A stretch of 64,000 nt of DNA from Coprothermobacteraceae bacterium (lineage in GTDB: Bacteria > Coprothermobacterota > Coprothermobacteria > Coprothermobacterales > Coprothermobacteraceae), in contig JABLWY010000001.1 of the NCBI GenBank assembly GCA_013178255.1, forward strand, positions 62,001 through 126,000, in the 5' to 3' direction. The first letter of the stretch is position 1. Each line of letters starts with the position of its first letter. The notes under the pieces are model-generated. The model worked only from the letters and a program-made list of their open reading frames with translations, did not search any database and had not been told where the DNA came from. Positions 44,171-51,857 of this stretch are shown piece after piece. Made by a program: the position numbers and the translations under genes.

Positions 44171-44652
44171 TATCCTGTCACCTCTTTCAGAATCCGCTCA
44201 AAGTTGCCACAAATGGCTTCTTTAGCCACCTCCGGCCTCTTGTCAGCCACGTCTATCCAATGGATCGTGTATTCACCGTCTTCATCTACGTCCATGGTTA
44301 TAGTTCCCGGCGTGAGGGTTATAGAGTTTGCCATGATGTACCTTCCGGCCTCAGATTGCAGTTCAGTCTTGAAACTCACGAACCCGGGGTTAATGGGCAA
44401 CGCCGGGTGCAATACGCGGTACGCTACATCCAGATTGGCTTTGACCAGCGCAACCAGGAATGCAGGTATATACTTCACTACAAAACTAATCACACCTCTT
44501 GCTGAGAACCTCTTTATGTCAGGTCTATTCCAAATGGATGCAACGACAGCCGACACCAGCACTCCAGTGAGGATCTCTTGGAAAGCCGTCGTACCTGTAA
44601 GGCCAACCCATAAGGCCAAGGAAGTAATGAAAACCCAGGCCCAACCAATCAT
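44170..44652 (-). CDS. mbxA: MnhE-like antiporter subunit (MbxA), first gene of the mbx operon
   Basis: A 160-residue MrpE/PhaE-type protein. Two N-terminal helices are followed by the cytoplasmic part with LVALVKANLDVAYRVLHPALPINPGFVSFKTEL and ANSITLTPGTITMDVDEDGEYTIHWID, all typical. The ATG at 44652 lies 8 nt after GGAGG; the GTG two codons earlier is too close. It begins the 13-gene operon running to 35670. Confidence 0.92.
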   Translation of the reverse strand: MIGWAWVFITSLALWVGLTGTTAFQEILTGVLVSAVVASIWNRPDIKRFSARGVISFVVKYIPAFLVALVKANLDVAYRVLHPALPINPGFVSFKTELQSEAGRYIMANSITLTPGTITMDVDEDGEYTIHWIDVADKRPEVAKEAICGNFERILKEVTG

Positions 44653-44706
44653 TCGCACCGCCTCCTATACCTATACCTGGTAATGGTTTACTCAGGCGTC
44701 GTATAA

Positions 44707-44734
44707 GAACAATTCTACAATAACCCCTTTGTTC
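44707..44734 (-). promoter_or_regulatory. Candidate promoter/operator of the mbx operon
   Basis: A dyad with 6-bp arms GAACAA (44707-44712) and TTGTTC (44729-44734) encloses a -10-like TAGAAT on the minus strand (44712-44717). No convincing -35 is present at 16-18 bp. It lies about 55 bp before mbxA. A regulated promoter is suggested but not shown. Confidence 0.35.
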
Positions 44735-44760
44735 AGTATGATAACGCTTGAAACAAACAA

Positions 44761-44780
44761 GGGCACCCTTCAGGGTGCCC
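44761..44780 (-). terminator. Intrinsic terminator after the DUF2892 gene
   Basis: A perfect 8-bp stem (44761-44768 against 44773-44780) with a 4-nt loop is followed on the minus strand by TTGTTTGTTT. It lies 51 bp after the DUF2892 stop codon and insulates the mbx operon from it. Confidence 0.85.
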
Positions 44781-44831
44781 TCGCAAACAGACCTTTGCAA
44801 CGCAGAGCAGACGTACAGCGAAGCTTAAAGA

Positions 44832-45026
44832 CTAAAGGGTCGAGATATTCAGCAATGTGTAGATGAAGCAGTACCTTGTTACTGCCGTCAACAAGAGAAT
44901 AGTTCCTAAGATAGACATGATAAGTTTGGGTCCTTTCTTCAACTGCACCTTGAACGCGATCCCCCAGTGAATCATCAACCATCCCAAGGCCAGTCTGATA
45001 AGAGCATCCAATAGCCCGACGTTCAT
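44832..45026 (-). CDS. DUF2892 membrane protein (YgaP transmembrane-domain-like)
   Basis: A 64-residue protein with two hydrophobic helices. It matches DUF2892: MNVGLLDALIRLALGW at the start, and LGTILLLTAVTRYCFIYTLLNIST at the end, with the family cysteine near residue 53. DUF2892 is the membrane part of YgaP, a membrane rhodanese, and is often found near sulfur genes. The ATG at 45026 follows GGGAGGTGG. It ends 51 bp before a terminator. Confidence 0.82.
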   Translation of the reverse strand: MNVGLLDALIRLALGWLMIHWGIAFKVQLKKGPKLIMSILGTILLLTAVTRYCFIYTLLNISTL

Positions 45027-45145
45027 ATCTTCCACCTCCCACACGCTTTTTACCCTTAACCGCAGCCTCTTTATCCATCAAACAGCCCAGTAATTAACCC
45101 ACACGCACCAAAGAGTCTAGAATCTAGTCGAGGGAGGTAATAGCG

Positions 45146-46315
45146 TTGGACAAGAGCTTCTTCGACCAAGTTCCTAATCGCCGAGGGACGAATTCTGTGA
45201 AGTGGGACGGTTTGGAAGCTTTCTTTGGCGTGGGCGATGCTTTACCCATGTGGGTCGCAGACATGGACTTCAGGTGCCCTCCGGAGGTGACTGAAGCTGT
45301 CGCCAAGCGCGCAGACCACGGTATCTATGGTTATGCCTACAAGGATGATGAATACTACGAGGCAGTAATTGAGTGGTGGAGCAAGAGGCACAGTTGGAGC
45401 ATAGCTCCACAGTGGATACTCACTTCACCAGGCACGATTTCCGCTTTGGCAGTAGCCATCGAAACATTTACCAAGCCCGGTGATGGAGTGATCATTCAGC
45501 CACCCGTATACCCACCGTTCGAAAGGACCATAAGACTCATGGAGAGGCAGCCGGTCTACAACAAGCTTGAAAACAGAGACGGCAAGTACGCGATCGATCT
45601 AGAGGGCTTGGAACATGCTTTAAGGGCTGGAGCAAGAATGCTCGTGCTTTGCAGTCCCCACAATCCAGTGGGCCGAGTGTGGACAGAAGAGGAGTTACAA
45701 GCGTTGGCAGGTGTACTCGAGCGTTTTAACGTGCTGGTGTTCGACGACGAGCTCCACGCTGACATAGTATATGCTCCAAACAAACATGCTCCGCTCTTGA
45801 AGGTTGCCCCACAACTCAGTGACCGTACCATAGTCGCTACATCTGTGAGCAAGACGTTCAATTTAGCAGGCTTAGAGAATACGAACCTCGTAATAGTTGA
45901 CGATAGCCTCAGACAACGAATGTCAAACGCCCTAATGGCTCACGCTATGTACCGCACCAACTTGTTTGCCATAGTAGCCACCAAGGCTGCCTACAAGCAT
46001 GGAGAGGCTTGGCTTGATACTCTTCTTAGCTATCTGAGCGAAAACCTAGACGTCATGAGAGCATACTTCTCAGCGAACCTGCCAGAGTTGAAGTGGGTAG
46101 AACCTGAGGGAACGTATTTGGCCTGGCTAAGCGTCAAGGACCTTGGGTTCAACAGCACGGAGGCCTTCAAAAGAGTCTTACACGAGGGCCACGTTGCCGT
46201 ACAAGACGGGAAGGATTTTGGGCCTGGAGGAGAATGGTTTCTACGCCTTAATTTCGCCACGCCCCGTGAACTGCTAGTTGAAGCCCTGCACCGCATCGCC
46301 AGATCTCTGAAATAA
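45146..46315 (+). CDS. patB: PatB/MalY-type C-S lyase (cystathionine beta-lyase-like aminotransferase)
   Basis: A 389-residue fold-type I PLP enzyme of the MalY/PatB group. Diagnostic parts are RGTNSVKWDGL, LPMWVADMDF (33-42), SPHNPVGRVWT, FDDELHADIVY and the PLP lysine Lys236 in ATSVSKTFNLAGLENTN. It cleaves cystathionine or cysteine, releasing a thiol or H2S plus pyruvate and ammonia. TTG start at 45146 after GGGAGGT. It stands alone on the plus strand between the DUF2892 gene and the dsrEFH-like genes, as a possible sulfide source for them. Confidence 0.88.
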   Translation: MDKSFFDQVPNRRGTNSVKWDGLEAFFGVGDALPMWVADMDFRCPPEVTEAVAKRADHGIYGYAYKDDEYYEAVIEWWSKRHSWSIAPQWILTSPGTISALAVAIETFTKPGDGVIIQPPVYPPFERTIRLMERQPVYNKLENRDGKYAIDLEGLEHALRAGARMLVLCSPHNPVGRVWTEEELQALAGVLERFNVLVFDDELHADIVYAPNKHAPLLKVAPQLSDRTIVATSVSKTFNLAGLENTNLVIVDDSLRQRMSNALMAHAMYRTNLFAIVATKAAYKHGEAWLDTLLSYLSENLDVMRAYFSANLPELKWVEPEGTYLAWLSVKDLGFNSTEAFKRVLHEGHVAVQDGKDFGPGGEWFLRLNFATPRELLVEALHRIARSLK

Positions 46316-46319
46316 GAAG

Positions 46320-46337
46320 GGGGAGCCGAGGCTCCCC
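46320..46337. terminator. Hairpin between convergent patB and dsrH-like genes
   Basis: A perfect 7-bp GC-rich stem (46320-46326 against 46331-46337) with loop CGAG. On the minus strand it is followed by CTTCTTATTT, so it best serves the dsrH-like gene. On the plus strand the U tract is poor. Confidence 0.7.
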
Positions 46338-46353
46338 TCTACCACTCCGATTC

Positions 46354-46641
46354 TCAGCTGATTATTTTGGGGTTCTTCTCTATCAAGTCGACTATGCCGC
46401 CGTAATCTAACTTCTCGAACGAAACCTTGTCAGGGTCGTAACCTCGGGCGACTAGGTCTTCGACGCTCACAAACACGTTGACTCCCCGGCTTTTCAACTG
46501 TCCCAACATCTGAGGCTCTGTAATGGCGTACAGTACCCCATCCTGTATGAGCAGAAGGTCATCGCCATCGGCGGCAGCATCAAACAGTTGTGAGTTCAAC
46601 ATTCTTCGCTGCGCACTGTGTTTAACGATTATCAGGGACAC
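46354..46641 (-). CDS. DsrH/TusB-like sulfur relay protein
   Basis: A 95-residue protein of the DsrH/TusB fold, recognised by SLIIVKHSAQ at the start and the DDLLLIQDGVLYAI block. In DsrEFH and TusBCD this subunit is structural within the sulfur-carrying hexamer. GTG start at 46641 with GGAGGGTGG upstream, 14 bp after the dsrF-like gene. Last gene of tusA-yedE-dsrE-dsrF-dsrH. Confidence 0.75.
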   Translation of the reverse strand: MSLIIVKHSAQRRMLNSQLFDAAADGDDLLLIQDGVLYAITEPQMLGQLKSRGVNVFVSVEDLVARGYDPDKVSFEKLDYGGIVDLIEKNPKIIS

Positions 46642-46655
46642 TTCTACCACCCTCC

Positions 46656-47015
46656 TCACAACCAAAGCACGAAGTCGTATTCGTGCAACAGCTTTCCTAC
46701 TTCAGCGTCGCTTATTAGTTCTGCGTGCCACCTAGGGTCTACATCGTTCTCGCTGAGGCCGCGCCATTCGAGGCAGTCTTTATTGACGTATACTTTCGTA
46801 CCGTAACGCTCTAAGTACCTGAATACAGTGCTCAGTGGTAGCAATCCAATGCGCTCTGGCCGTAGGTTCTTGTTGACAGTTATCACTGCGTCGCGTGTCA
46901 ACAACACCGCTGGTTCCAAGTCCTCAGCATACATGCCGAAGATGCACCTGAAGGCCTCGTTGACCCAAATGGAGCCCACTGGTGCTTGGTACACTGCAAA
47001 GAGAACTTTCCTCAT
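46656..47015 (-). CDS. DsrF/TusC-like (DsrE-superfamily) sulfur relay protein
   Basis: A 119-residue DsrE-superfamily protein. It starts MRKVLFAVYQAPVGSIWVNEAFRC and carries Cys81 in VNKDCLEWRGL, the same position as the active Cys of the neighbouring DsrE-like protein. Cys24 is a second candidate. The middle, AVLLTRDAVITV, fits the fold. ATG at 47015 after GGTGGAGGT. Confidence 0.75.
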   Translation of the reverse strand: MRKVLFAVYQAPVGSIWVNEAFRCIFGMYAEDLEPAVLLTRDAVITVNKNLRPERIGLLPLSTVFRYLERYGTKVYVNKDCLEWRGLSENDVDPRWHAELISDAEVGKLLHEYDFVLWL

Positions 47016-47028
47016 ACCTCCACCACCC

Positions 47029-47382
47029 CTAAACGGCGAAACTGACAAAGCGGTCGCAGTGGGCAAGCAACGAAGCCAATTCAGGAACGCCGCTTAGCAT
47101 TGAACCTGGCACCGCATCTTCGATGTTCAGCCCTCTGTACTCGAAGCATAATCCGCAAATGTGTATGTCGACACCCTTTTCCGCTAATCCTCTGAGCATG
47201 TCAGCAATGTTGCGGTCCATCTTGATAGGTTTCACCTTCGTATTCACTGCTAGGACCGAATCGGCGAACAAGAATATCGATACTTTATGGCCCTTCTCCA
47301 CCGCGGCTTGAGCAAGTTTTATAGCTGTATCCATGTCTTGGTAACTGTACGGTGGGTTGATCACCTGCAATGCCAAGTGCAA
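47029..47382 (-). CDS. DsrE/TusD-like sulfurtransferase
   Basis: A 117-residue DsrE-fold protein: LALQVINPPYSYQDMDTAIKLAQAAVEKGHKVSIFLFADSV, then VDIHICGLCFEYRGL with Cys76 and Cys79, one of which should carry persulfide sulfur. TTG start at 47382, 7 nt after GGAAGGGGG and 2 bp after the yedE stop. Together with the next two genes it probably forms a DsrEFH-like complex accepting sulfur from TusA. Confidence 0.8.
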   Translation of the reverse strand: MHLALQVINPPYSYQDMDTAIKLAQAAVEKGHKVSIFLFADSVLAVNTKVKPIKMDRNIADMLRGLAEKGVDIHICGLCFEYRGLNIEDAVPGSMLSGVPELASLLAHCDRFVSFAV

Positions 47383-47384
47383 GA

Positions 47385-48389
47385 TTATACCCCCTTCCGG
47401 CCGTAAAGCCACCAGAACATGAACCAGTTACCTGCGATGAAGAAAATCGCAGCGACGATGGAGCTCAACGCCAAGTGTGGTAAACCGGAAAGCAAGTGAC
47501 CTACGTTGCATCCACCAGCAACGCCAGCTCCCCATCCCATGAAGATGCCGCCCACTATGGCGTACACGTAAGATTTGGGGTCTCTAGGGAATCTTATCTT
47601 GAATTCTCTGTATATTAGGGCCGCCAGGAACGCGCCAACTATGACGCCAAACACCTCGAGGCCCATCCAACTGTAAGCGTTCTCGGTAACAGTTGCTTGG
47701 AACAAATTTATCCAACCACCTGTGATACCAAGGGCGTACTTCTGCTGCGACCAGTAGCCGAGCATGCCCACCAAGCCCAACAACAACCCGCCGACTGTCC
47801 AATGCATGGGCGCCTTCCTCGTGGTGGTCTTGGTCAGGAACAAGTAGGCTAGAATTAGCACAGTAAACACTATCGCTACAACCCAGGGATCCAGCCCTAG
47901 CCAATTTGCTATGGTTGGAGCCACTTTGCCCTCTTTGGCAGCATAGACACCAGGATTTGACATGGATACGGTGATGGGCTTTCCGAACCAGTTGAGCATG
48001 AATTTGAGTTTGCCGGCCCGTACTGCTCCGGCCGAAAGAGCAAAGAACGTTGCAGCGATTATGGAAACTACGTTGCCTTCGCCTATACGATAGGTCACAC
48101 CGCTAGCACAACCACCCGCTAGGACCATGCCCATCCCAAAGAAGAAGCCACCCACAATCTGAGCAGCAGGGATAAATGCAAGTGGACTTAGCTTTATTAG
48201 CCCAAGCGATGCCAAGAGCTGAAAACCTACCGTTTGGACAGCAATAGCCATCAAACCTTGTTTCCATAGCCAATTGTCCTTGGCGAATCGAATGTCGCGA
48301 ATGGCTGAATTGAAGCACATTCTGCTTCTTTGCAGAACAAAGCCGAAAAGCACACCAACTATGAAACCGCCCAACAATGTCTCTTTCAT
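47385..48389 (-). CDS. yedE: YeeE/YedE-family sulfur-compound transporter
   Basis: A 334-residue membrane protein with about nine spans. It has three conserved cysteine motifs of the YeeE/YedE family: RSRMCFNSAIRD (Cys25), LAGGCASGVTYRIGEGN and GVAGGCNVGHLLSGLP. Members import thiosulfate (TsuA) or are linked to selenium use. Placed between tusA and dsrE-like genes it probably brings in or releases sulfane sulfur. Confidence 0.88.
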   Translation of the reverse strand: MKETLLGGFIVGVLFGFVLQRSRMCFNSAIRDIRFAKDNWLWKQGLMAIAVQTVGFQLLASLGLIKLSPLAFIPAAQIVGGFFFGMGMVLAGGCASGVTYRIGEGNVVSIIAATFFALSAGAVRAGKLKFMLNWFGKPITVSMSNPGVYAAKEGKVAPTIANWLGLDPWVVAIVFTVLILAYLFLTKTTTRKAPMHWTVGGLLLGLVGMLGYWSQQKYALGITGGWINLFQATVTENAYSWMGLEVFGVIVGAFLAALIYREFKIRFPRDPKSYVYAIVGGIFMGWGAGVAGGCNVGHLLSGLPHLALSSIVAAIFFIAGNWFMFWWLYGRKGV

Positions 48390-48427
48390 AGGGACTACCC
48401 CCTTCCTACAATGAGAAGGCTAAGCAC

Positions 48428-48667
48428 TCACAGCTTCCTGAGAATGATGCGCCACTCGCTGGGCCCAATCTCTTCAATGGCAACGACTTCTGCACCTTCC
48501 TGCGGTGCATTGGCAGGGATACGCTCTTTGGACAGCGGGTAGTCAATCAGTACTTCTAAGGTTTCACCGGGTTTCATGGTCTTGAGCTTCCTACGCGTCT
48601 CCACATCTGGCACTGGACAAACTTCGCCCCTCACGTCCAACGTGTAATCAGGCTTAATCTCAGCCAT
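48428..48667 (-). CDS. tusA: TusA/SirA-family sulfur carrier protein
   Basis: A 79-residue TusA-like protein with the sulfur-binding Cys17 in VRGEVCPVPDVETRRKLKTM (CPxP motif). It carries persulfide sulfur between donors and acceptors. The ATG at 48667 follows a textbook GGAGGTG site. First gene of the sulfur operon, 49 bp downstream of the ATACCC/GGGTAT palindrome. Confidence 0.9.
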   Translation of the reverse strand: MAEIKPDYTLDVRGEVCPVPDVETRRKLKTMKPGETLEVLIDYPLSKERIPANAPQEGAEVVAIEEIGPSEWRIILRKL

Positions 48668-48715
48668 GATTATCACCTCCCGTGAATATGGTAAATAGGG
48701 CACGATAAAGTGATA

Positions 48716-48732
48716 ATACCCTTGTGGGGTAT
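48716..48732. promoter_or_regulatory. ATACCC-N5-GGGTAT palindrome upstream of tusA (possible CsoR/CstR-type operator)
   Basis: ATACCC (48716-48721) and GGGTAT (48727-48732) form a perfect 6-5-6 inverted repeat. CsoR-family repressors, including the persulfide sensor CstR that controls tusA-like genes in Staphylococcus, bind sites of this ATACCC...GGGTAT type. A -10-like TATTAT on the minus strand overlaps it (48713-48718). No such regulator is encoded in the window. Confidence 0.55.
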
Positions 48733-48835
48733 AGTACCTCAGTGCCGAGCTACCAACCTTTGACCATGTCCAATGTGGAATCGGGAACTGGATCGTTCCA
48801 TAAACCGGTTGAGGAACTTCTTTTGGTAAGAGTCG

Positions 48836-48864
48836 TTGCTTTAGGTATACATTTGTATTATAAT
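48836..48864 (+). promoter_or_regulatory. Promoter of the small gene and dinB, placed for a leaderless mRNA
   Basis: TTGCTT (48836-48841) and a perfect TATAAT (48859-48864) are 17 bp apart. The expected start, 7 nt after the -10, is the A of ATG 48871. The -35 matches the consensus at three positions only. A small dyad ATACATTTGTAT overlaps the spacer. Confidence 0.6.
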
Positions 48865-48870
48865 GTCGCT

Positions 48871-49089
48871 ATGACGGTAATGGTGCTGTACCAAGGTAGT
48901 GAGTTTAGGCCACTCGCTTTCAAGGACGGAGAACACTGGAAAAAGGTTAAGTCCGTAACGCAAAAGTGGACTGAACCACAAGGCCACCGCCTTTTATACC
49001 ATTTCGTCATAGTGACTGAAGACCACCAGATATGGGAAATGGTCTACCTGCAACCTGATGGTTACTGGAAAGGTTGGTGGAGCGCGTGA
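48871..49089 (+). CDS. Small protein of unknown function upstream of dinB
   Basis: A 72-residue protein I do not recognise. It starts TVMVLYQGSEFRPLAFKDGEHW, has a charged middle (KVKSVTQKWTEPQG), and ends in an aromatic-rich VYLQPDGYWKGWWSA. It resembles a small beta-sheet protein. There is no ribosome site before the ATG, and the promoter suggests a leaderless mRNA; ATG at 48880 is an alternative. Its end overlaps dinB by 16 bp, implying translational coupling. Confidence 0.65.
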   Translation: MTVMVLYQGSEFRPLAFKDGEHWKKVKSVTQKWTEPQGHRLLYHFVIVTEDHQIWEMVYLQPDGYWKGWWSA

Positions 49090-50258
49090 AATGGATAATC
49101 CATGTAGACATGGACGCTTTCTTTGCTAGCTGTGAACAGGCCATTAACCCGAAACTCAAAGGTAAACCCATAGGCGTCATGGCCGATCCATACGGTAGGG
49201 GTAAAAAACGATCTGTAGTGGCAGCAGCATCTTATGAAGCAAAACGCTGCGGTGTAAAAGCAGGTATGCCACCCAAACAAGCTTTAGAACTCTGTCCCAA
49301 CCTTATTTTGGTGCCTGCTCACCCTTCATATTATGGGTACGTACACCGCGGCACCCTAAAATACCTGAAAACCATTTCTCAGGAAATAGAAGATTACAGC
49401 ATAGATGAATTTTTCATCGCCTACTACGGCAAATCTCCCGACAGAGTGGGCAAAGATATAGAAGCTTTCGTCAAAAAAGAATATGGTATAACGTGCAGCG
49501 TAGGCATCGCACCGGGCAAACTGTTGGCCAAGATGGCTACAGAAGAAGGCAAACCAGACGGGTTGGTGTGGTGGAAACCAGAAGACATACCTGGCGTGTA
49601 CAGATACCTGCCCGTCTCTGCTATACCTGGCATAGGTTCCAACCGAGAAAAACTGCTTAACCAGAACGGCATCTACACGTTAGAAGACCTTGCTTATACG
49701 CCCACCTCCGTAGTCAAGAACTTGCTGGGCATACTTGGCGAGTATTATCAAAAAATAGCATGTGGTGTAGACGAAACGCCCTTAGTTTTAGAAGAACCAC
49801 CCTTGAAGAGTATTACTCGAAGCGTAACACTAGATTACAGCACCCACAACCCGCTAGTGGTGGAAGCTGTAGGTAGGCTTTTGTGTGCTTCCCTGAGCAA
49901 AGGCCTCGAAGAAATAGATGCCAAAGCCAAAGAAATTTTCATATTCTTGCGGTACGATGACATGAGCGGAGAAGCCAATGGCGTGAAATTAGAACTTTAC
50001 ACCAACAATGAGGAAACCATATTCCGTGCTTTTCGTGAACTTAACGCTTCCATGGTTCCCTACCCCCAAGGGGTGCGTTCGGTAGGAGTAGGTATGACGG
50101 ATATAAGGCAACACTACACACCCAGTCTATTCTATAGGGAGAGGCCCAACCCACTAAAACCTGTGCTGGAACATATACGCCAGCGCTATGGATACGACAG
50201 CATCATACCTGCTCATTTGCTGTTCGCCAAGCACTACACGCCCATAATTGCAGAATAA
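49074..50258 (+). CDS. dinB: DNA polymerase IV (Y-family)
   Basis: A 394-residue Y-family translesion polymerase. Palm motifs are IIHVDMDAFFASCEQA and DYSIDEFF with the catalytic acids. GIAPGKLLAKMATE replaces the common NKxLAKMAS. The helix-hairpin-helix VSAIPGIGSNREKLLNQNGIYTL and the little-finger domain follow. The start is uncertain: TTG at 49074, GTG at 49077 or GTG at 49086 all lie near GGAAAGG, overlapping the small upstream gene. Confidence 0.92.
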   Translation: MVERVKWIIHVDMDAFFASCEQAINPKLKGKPIGVMADPYGRGKKRSVVAAASYEAKRCGVKAGMPPKQALELCPNLILVPAHPSYYGYVHRGTLKYLKTISQEIEDYSIDEFFIAYYGKSPDRVGKDIEAFVKKEYGITCSVGIAPGKLLAKMATEEGKPDGLVWWKPEDIPGVYRYLPVSAIPGIGSNREKLLNQNGIYTLEDLAYTPTSVVKNLLGILGEYYQKIACGVDETPLVLEEPPLKSITRSVTLDYSTHNPLVVEAVGRLLCASLSKGLEEIDAKAKEIFIFLRYDDMSGEANGVKLELYTNNEETIFRAFRELNASMVPYPQGVRSVGVGMTDIRQHYTPSLFYRERPNPLKPVLEHIRQRYGYDSIIPAHLLFAKHYTPIIAE

Positions 50259-50259
50259 A

Positions 50260-50284
50260 GGGCCCAGGATAGCTACCTGGGCCC
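50260..50284. terminator. Hairpin between convergent dinB and subtilisin genes
   Basis: A perfect 9-bp stem (50260-50268 against 50276-50284) with a 7-nt loop. On the minus strand it is followed by TTTATT, so it terminates the subtilisin gene; on the plus strand it lies 1 bp after the dinB stop but has a poor U tract. Confidence 0.75.
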
Positions 50285-50303
50285 CCAAACTTTCAACCCA
50301 TCC

Positions 50304-51695
50304 TCACGGTGACGGGGTCCAATTGACTGCTCCCCAAGCGTTAACCAAACCATAACCGAAATACTTATCCCAACCCGTAGCACCCAAGTCCTTAGCCGTC
50401 CTCAATAGCGCCTGTTCCACCTGAGTAGCCGTAAACTCTGGATGCACAGAGAATACCAGAGCAGCTATAGCTGACACGTGGGGCGTAGCCATGGACGTGC
50501 CTTGGTAGAAGTAGTACCCGAATTTCGACGGGTCTTTGGGGTCAAACGTCTGCTGCAATATGCCATCTTTGTAGCCATCTTTGTTCTGGTCAACCTTTAG
50601 GTCACCACCGGGTGCCACTAACTTCAGTTGAGGCCCATAGCTCGAGTACTTTGTCCTGGCACCATCAAAGCGTGTGGCACCCACGGAGATGCACTCAGGA
50701 TACTTGGCTGGGTAGATTATCTTCGGGTTTCCGCTATTGCCAGCTGCGCATACCACCACTACACCACTGTTTCGCGCGTAGACAATGGCGTCATGAAGAG
50801 TTTGTGAATCGAAGCTTCCTCCCAAACTCAAGTTTATTACGCGTGCACCATGATCTACTGCCCATCTAACTCCGCTGGCTATGTTGTCATAGGTACCCGA
50901 ACCATTGGCATCCAGCACCTTAACAGGCAGAATGGTGGCTTCGTAAGCGATCCCAGCAACTCCTGTTGCGTTATTAGTAGATTGAGCAATGGTCCCTGCC
51001 ACGTGTGTGCCATGCCCTTCGTCGTCGTTGGCGTGTGCGTCACCATTCACGAAGTCGTAGGCACCCTCTGCGTCAAAGTACGTGTTAGCCAAATCTGGAG
51101 CCTGCTTATAGGGCCCATAGTCTTCGTAGGCAACCCCTGTATCCACGACTGCCACTTTGACACCCGTACCCGTGGAAATGGTCCACGCTGATACCGCTTG
51201 CACCCCGTAGTTTGACACATAACCGTTGCTCTGCATGCCCCAATCGTAGAAGTTCCATTGATAAGGCGTGAAAAACGGATCATTGGGTACCCCAGAAACG
51301 TCCAACGCATAAGCTATGTAGTTGGGTTCCACATATTCGACGTCCTTATCCCTTGCCAGCTGCGCAATCAAAAGACCTAAATCTCTGCCCTCAGAGACTT
51401 GGACCACTTCGTAGGGCGCACCATAGCCCCACCGTACCCTGCTCAGCCCAAAAGCTTTGGCTAAACGATCTGAAGCCTTGTGCATGTCGGTTTCTGCCTT
51501 GTATCCCACGATCAACTGCCCTGGTAGAAAGCCATCTTGCACATCTCTAATAGCTAGCTTGATGCCCAAAAACGCACTGTCGGCATACGCCACTGCCTTG
51601 GGCAGTCCCGCACCCCACGGCCAATTCGGTGACAAAGCAAGAAGCAGGGCTACTATGCACACCACGGTGGCCAATAACAAAATTCTCTTCTTCAC
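50304..51695 (-). CDS. Secreted subtilisin-like serine protease (S8)
   Basis: A 463-residue preproprotease. A signal peptide (basic MKKR, hydrophobic 5-20, cleavage probably near AVAYA 34-38) is followed by an inhibitor-I9-like propeptide (PGQLIVGYK to VEYVEPNYIAYA, about 58-130). The mature domain has Asp185 (VAVVDTGVAY), His228 (GHGTHVAGT), oxyanion Asn320 and Ser401 (GTSMATPHVSA). It should degrade protein outside the cell. GTG start with a structured leader; divergent from a secreted unknown. Confidence 0.92.
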   Translation of the reverse strand: MKKRILLLATVVCIVALLLALSPNWPWGAGLPKAVAYADSAFLGIKLAIRDVQDGFLPGQLIVGYKAETDMHKASDRLAKAFGLSRVRWGYGAPYEVVQVSEGRDLGLLIAQLARDKDVEYVEPNYIAYALDVSGVPNDPFFTPYQWNFYDWGMQSNGYVSNYGVQAVSAWTISTGTGVKVAVVDTGVAYEDYGPYKQAPDLANTYFDAEGAYDFVNGDAHANDDEGHGTHVAGTIAQSTNNATGVAGIAYEATILPVKVLDANGSGTYDNIASGVRWAVDHGARVINLSLGGSFDSQTLHDAIVYARNSGVVVVCAAGNSGNPKIIYPAKYPECISVGATRFDGARTKYSSYGPQLKLVAPGGDLKVDQNKDGYKDGILQQTFDPKDPSKFGYYFYQGTSMATPHVSAIAALVFSVHPEFTATQVEQALLRTAKDLGATGWDKYFGYGLVNAWGAVNWTPSP

Positions 51696-51707
51696 GATCT
51701 ACACCTC

Positions 51708-51744
51708 CCCCGGCCTCGGAGGGTCTCCGCAAAGGCTCCCGGGG
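51708..51744 (-). promoter_or_regulatory. GC-rich hairpin in the subtilisin 5' leader, touching the ribosome site
   Basis: Outer arms CCCCGG (51708-51713) and CCGGGG (51739-51744) enclose CCT/AGG and an inner CGGAG/CTCCG stem (51717-51721, 51725-51729). The GGGGGAGGTG ribosome site begins at the base of this stem. A minus-strand TATAAT (51756-51761, ATTATA on the plus strand) lies just upstream as likely -10. It could control translation or mRNA life. Confidence 0.5.
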
Positions 51745-51857
51745 CTATCGGTTAATTATACCCTGTGGTGCTATAAAATGCCACACCATGTTCTTTCCAG
51801 TTCCACAGCGAAACCACTGATAAGCACCCCGATGTACAATAGCAAAAGGGGCTCGAT

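Noticed and set aside
46320-46337. Efficient rho-independent terminator for patB on the plus strand
   Set aside because: The hairpin is good but the following bases (TCTACC) are not a U tract; only the minus-strand direction fits.
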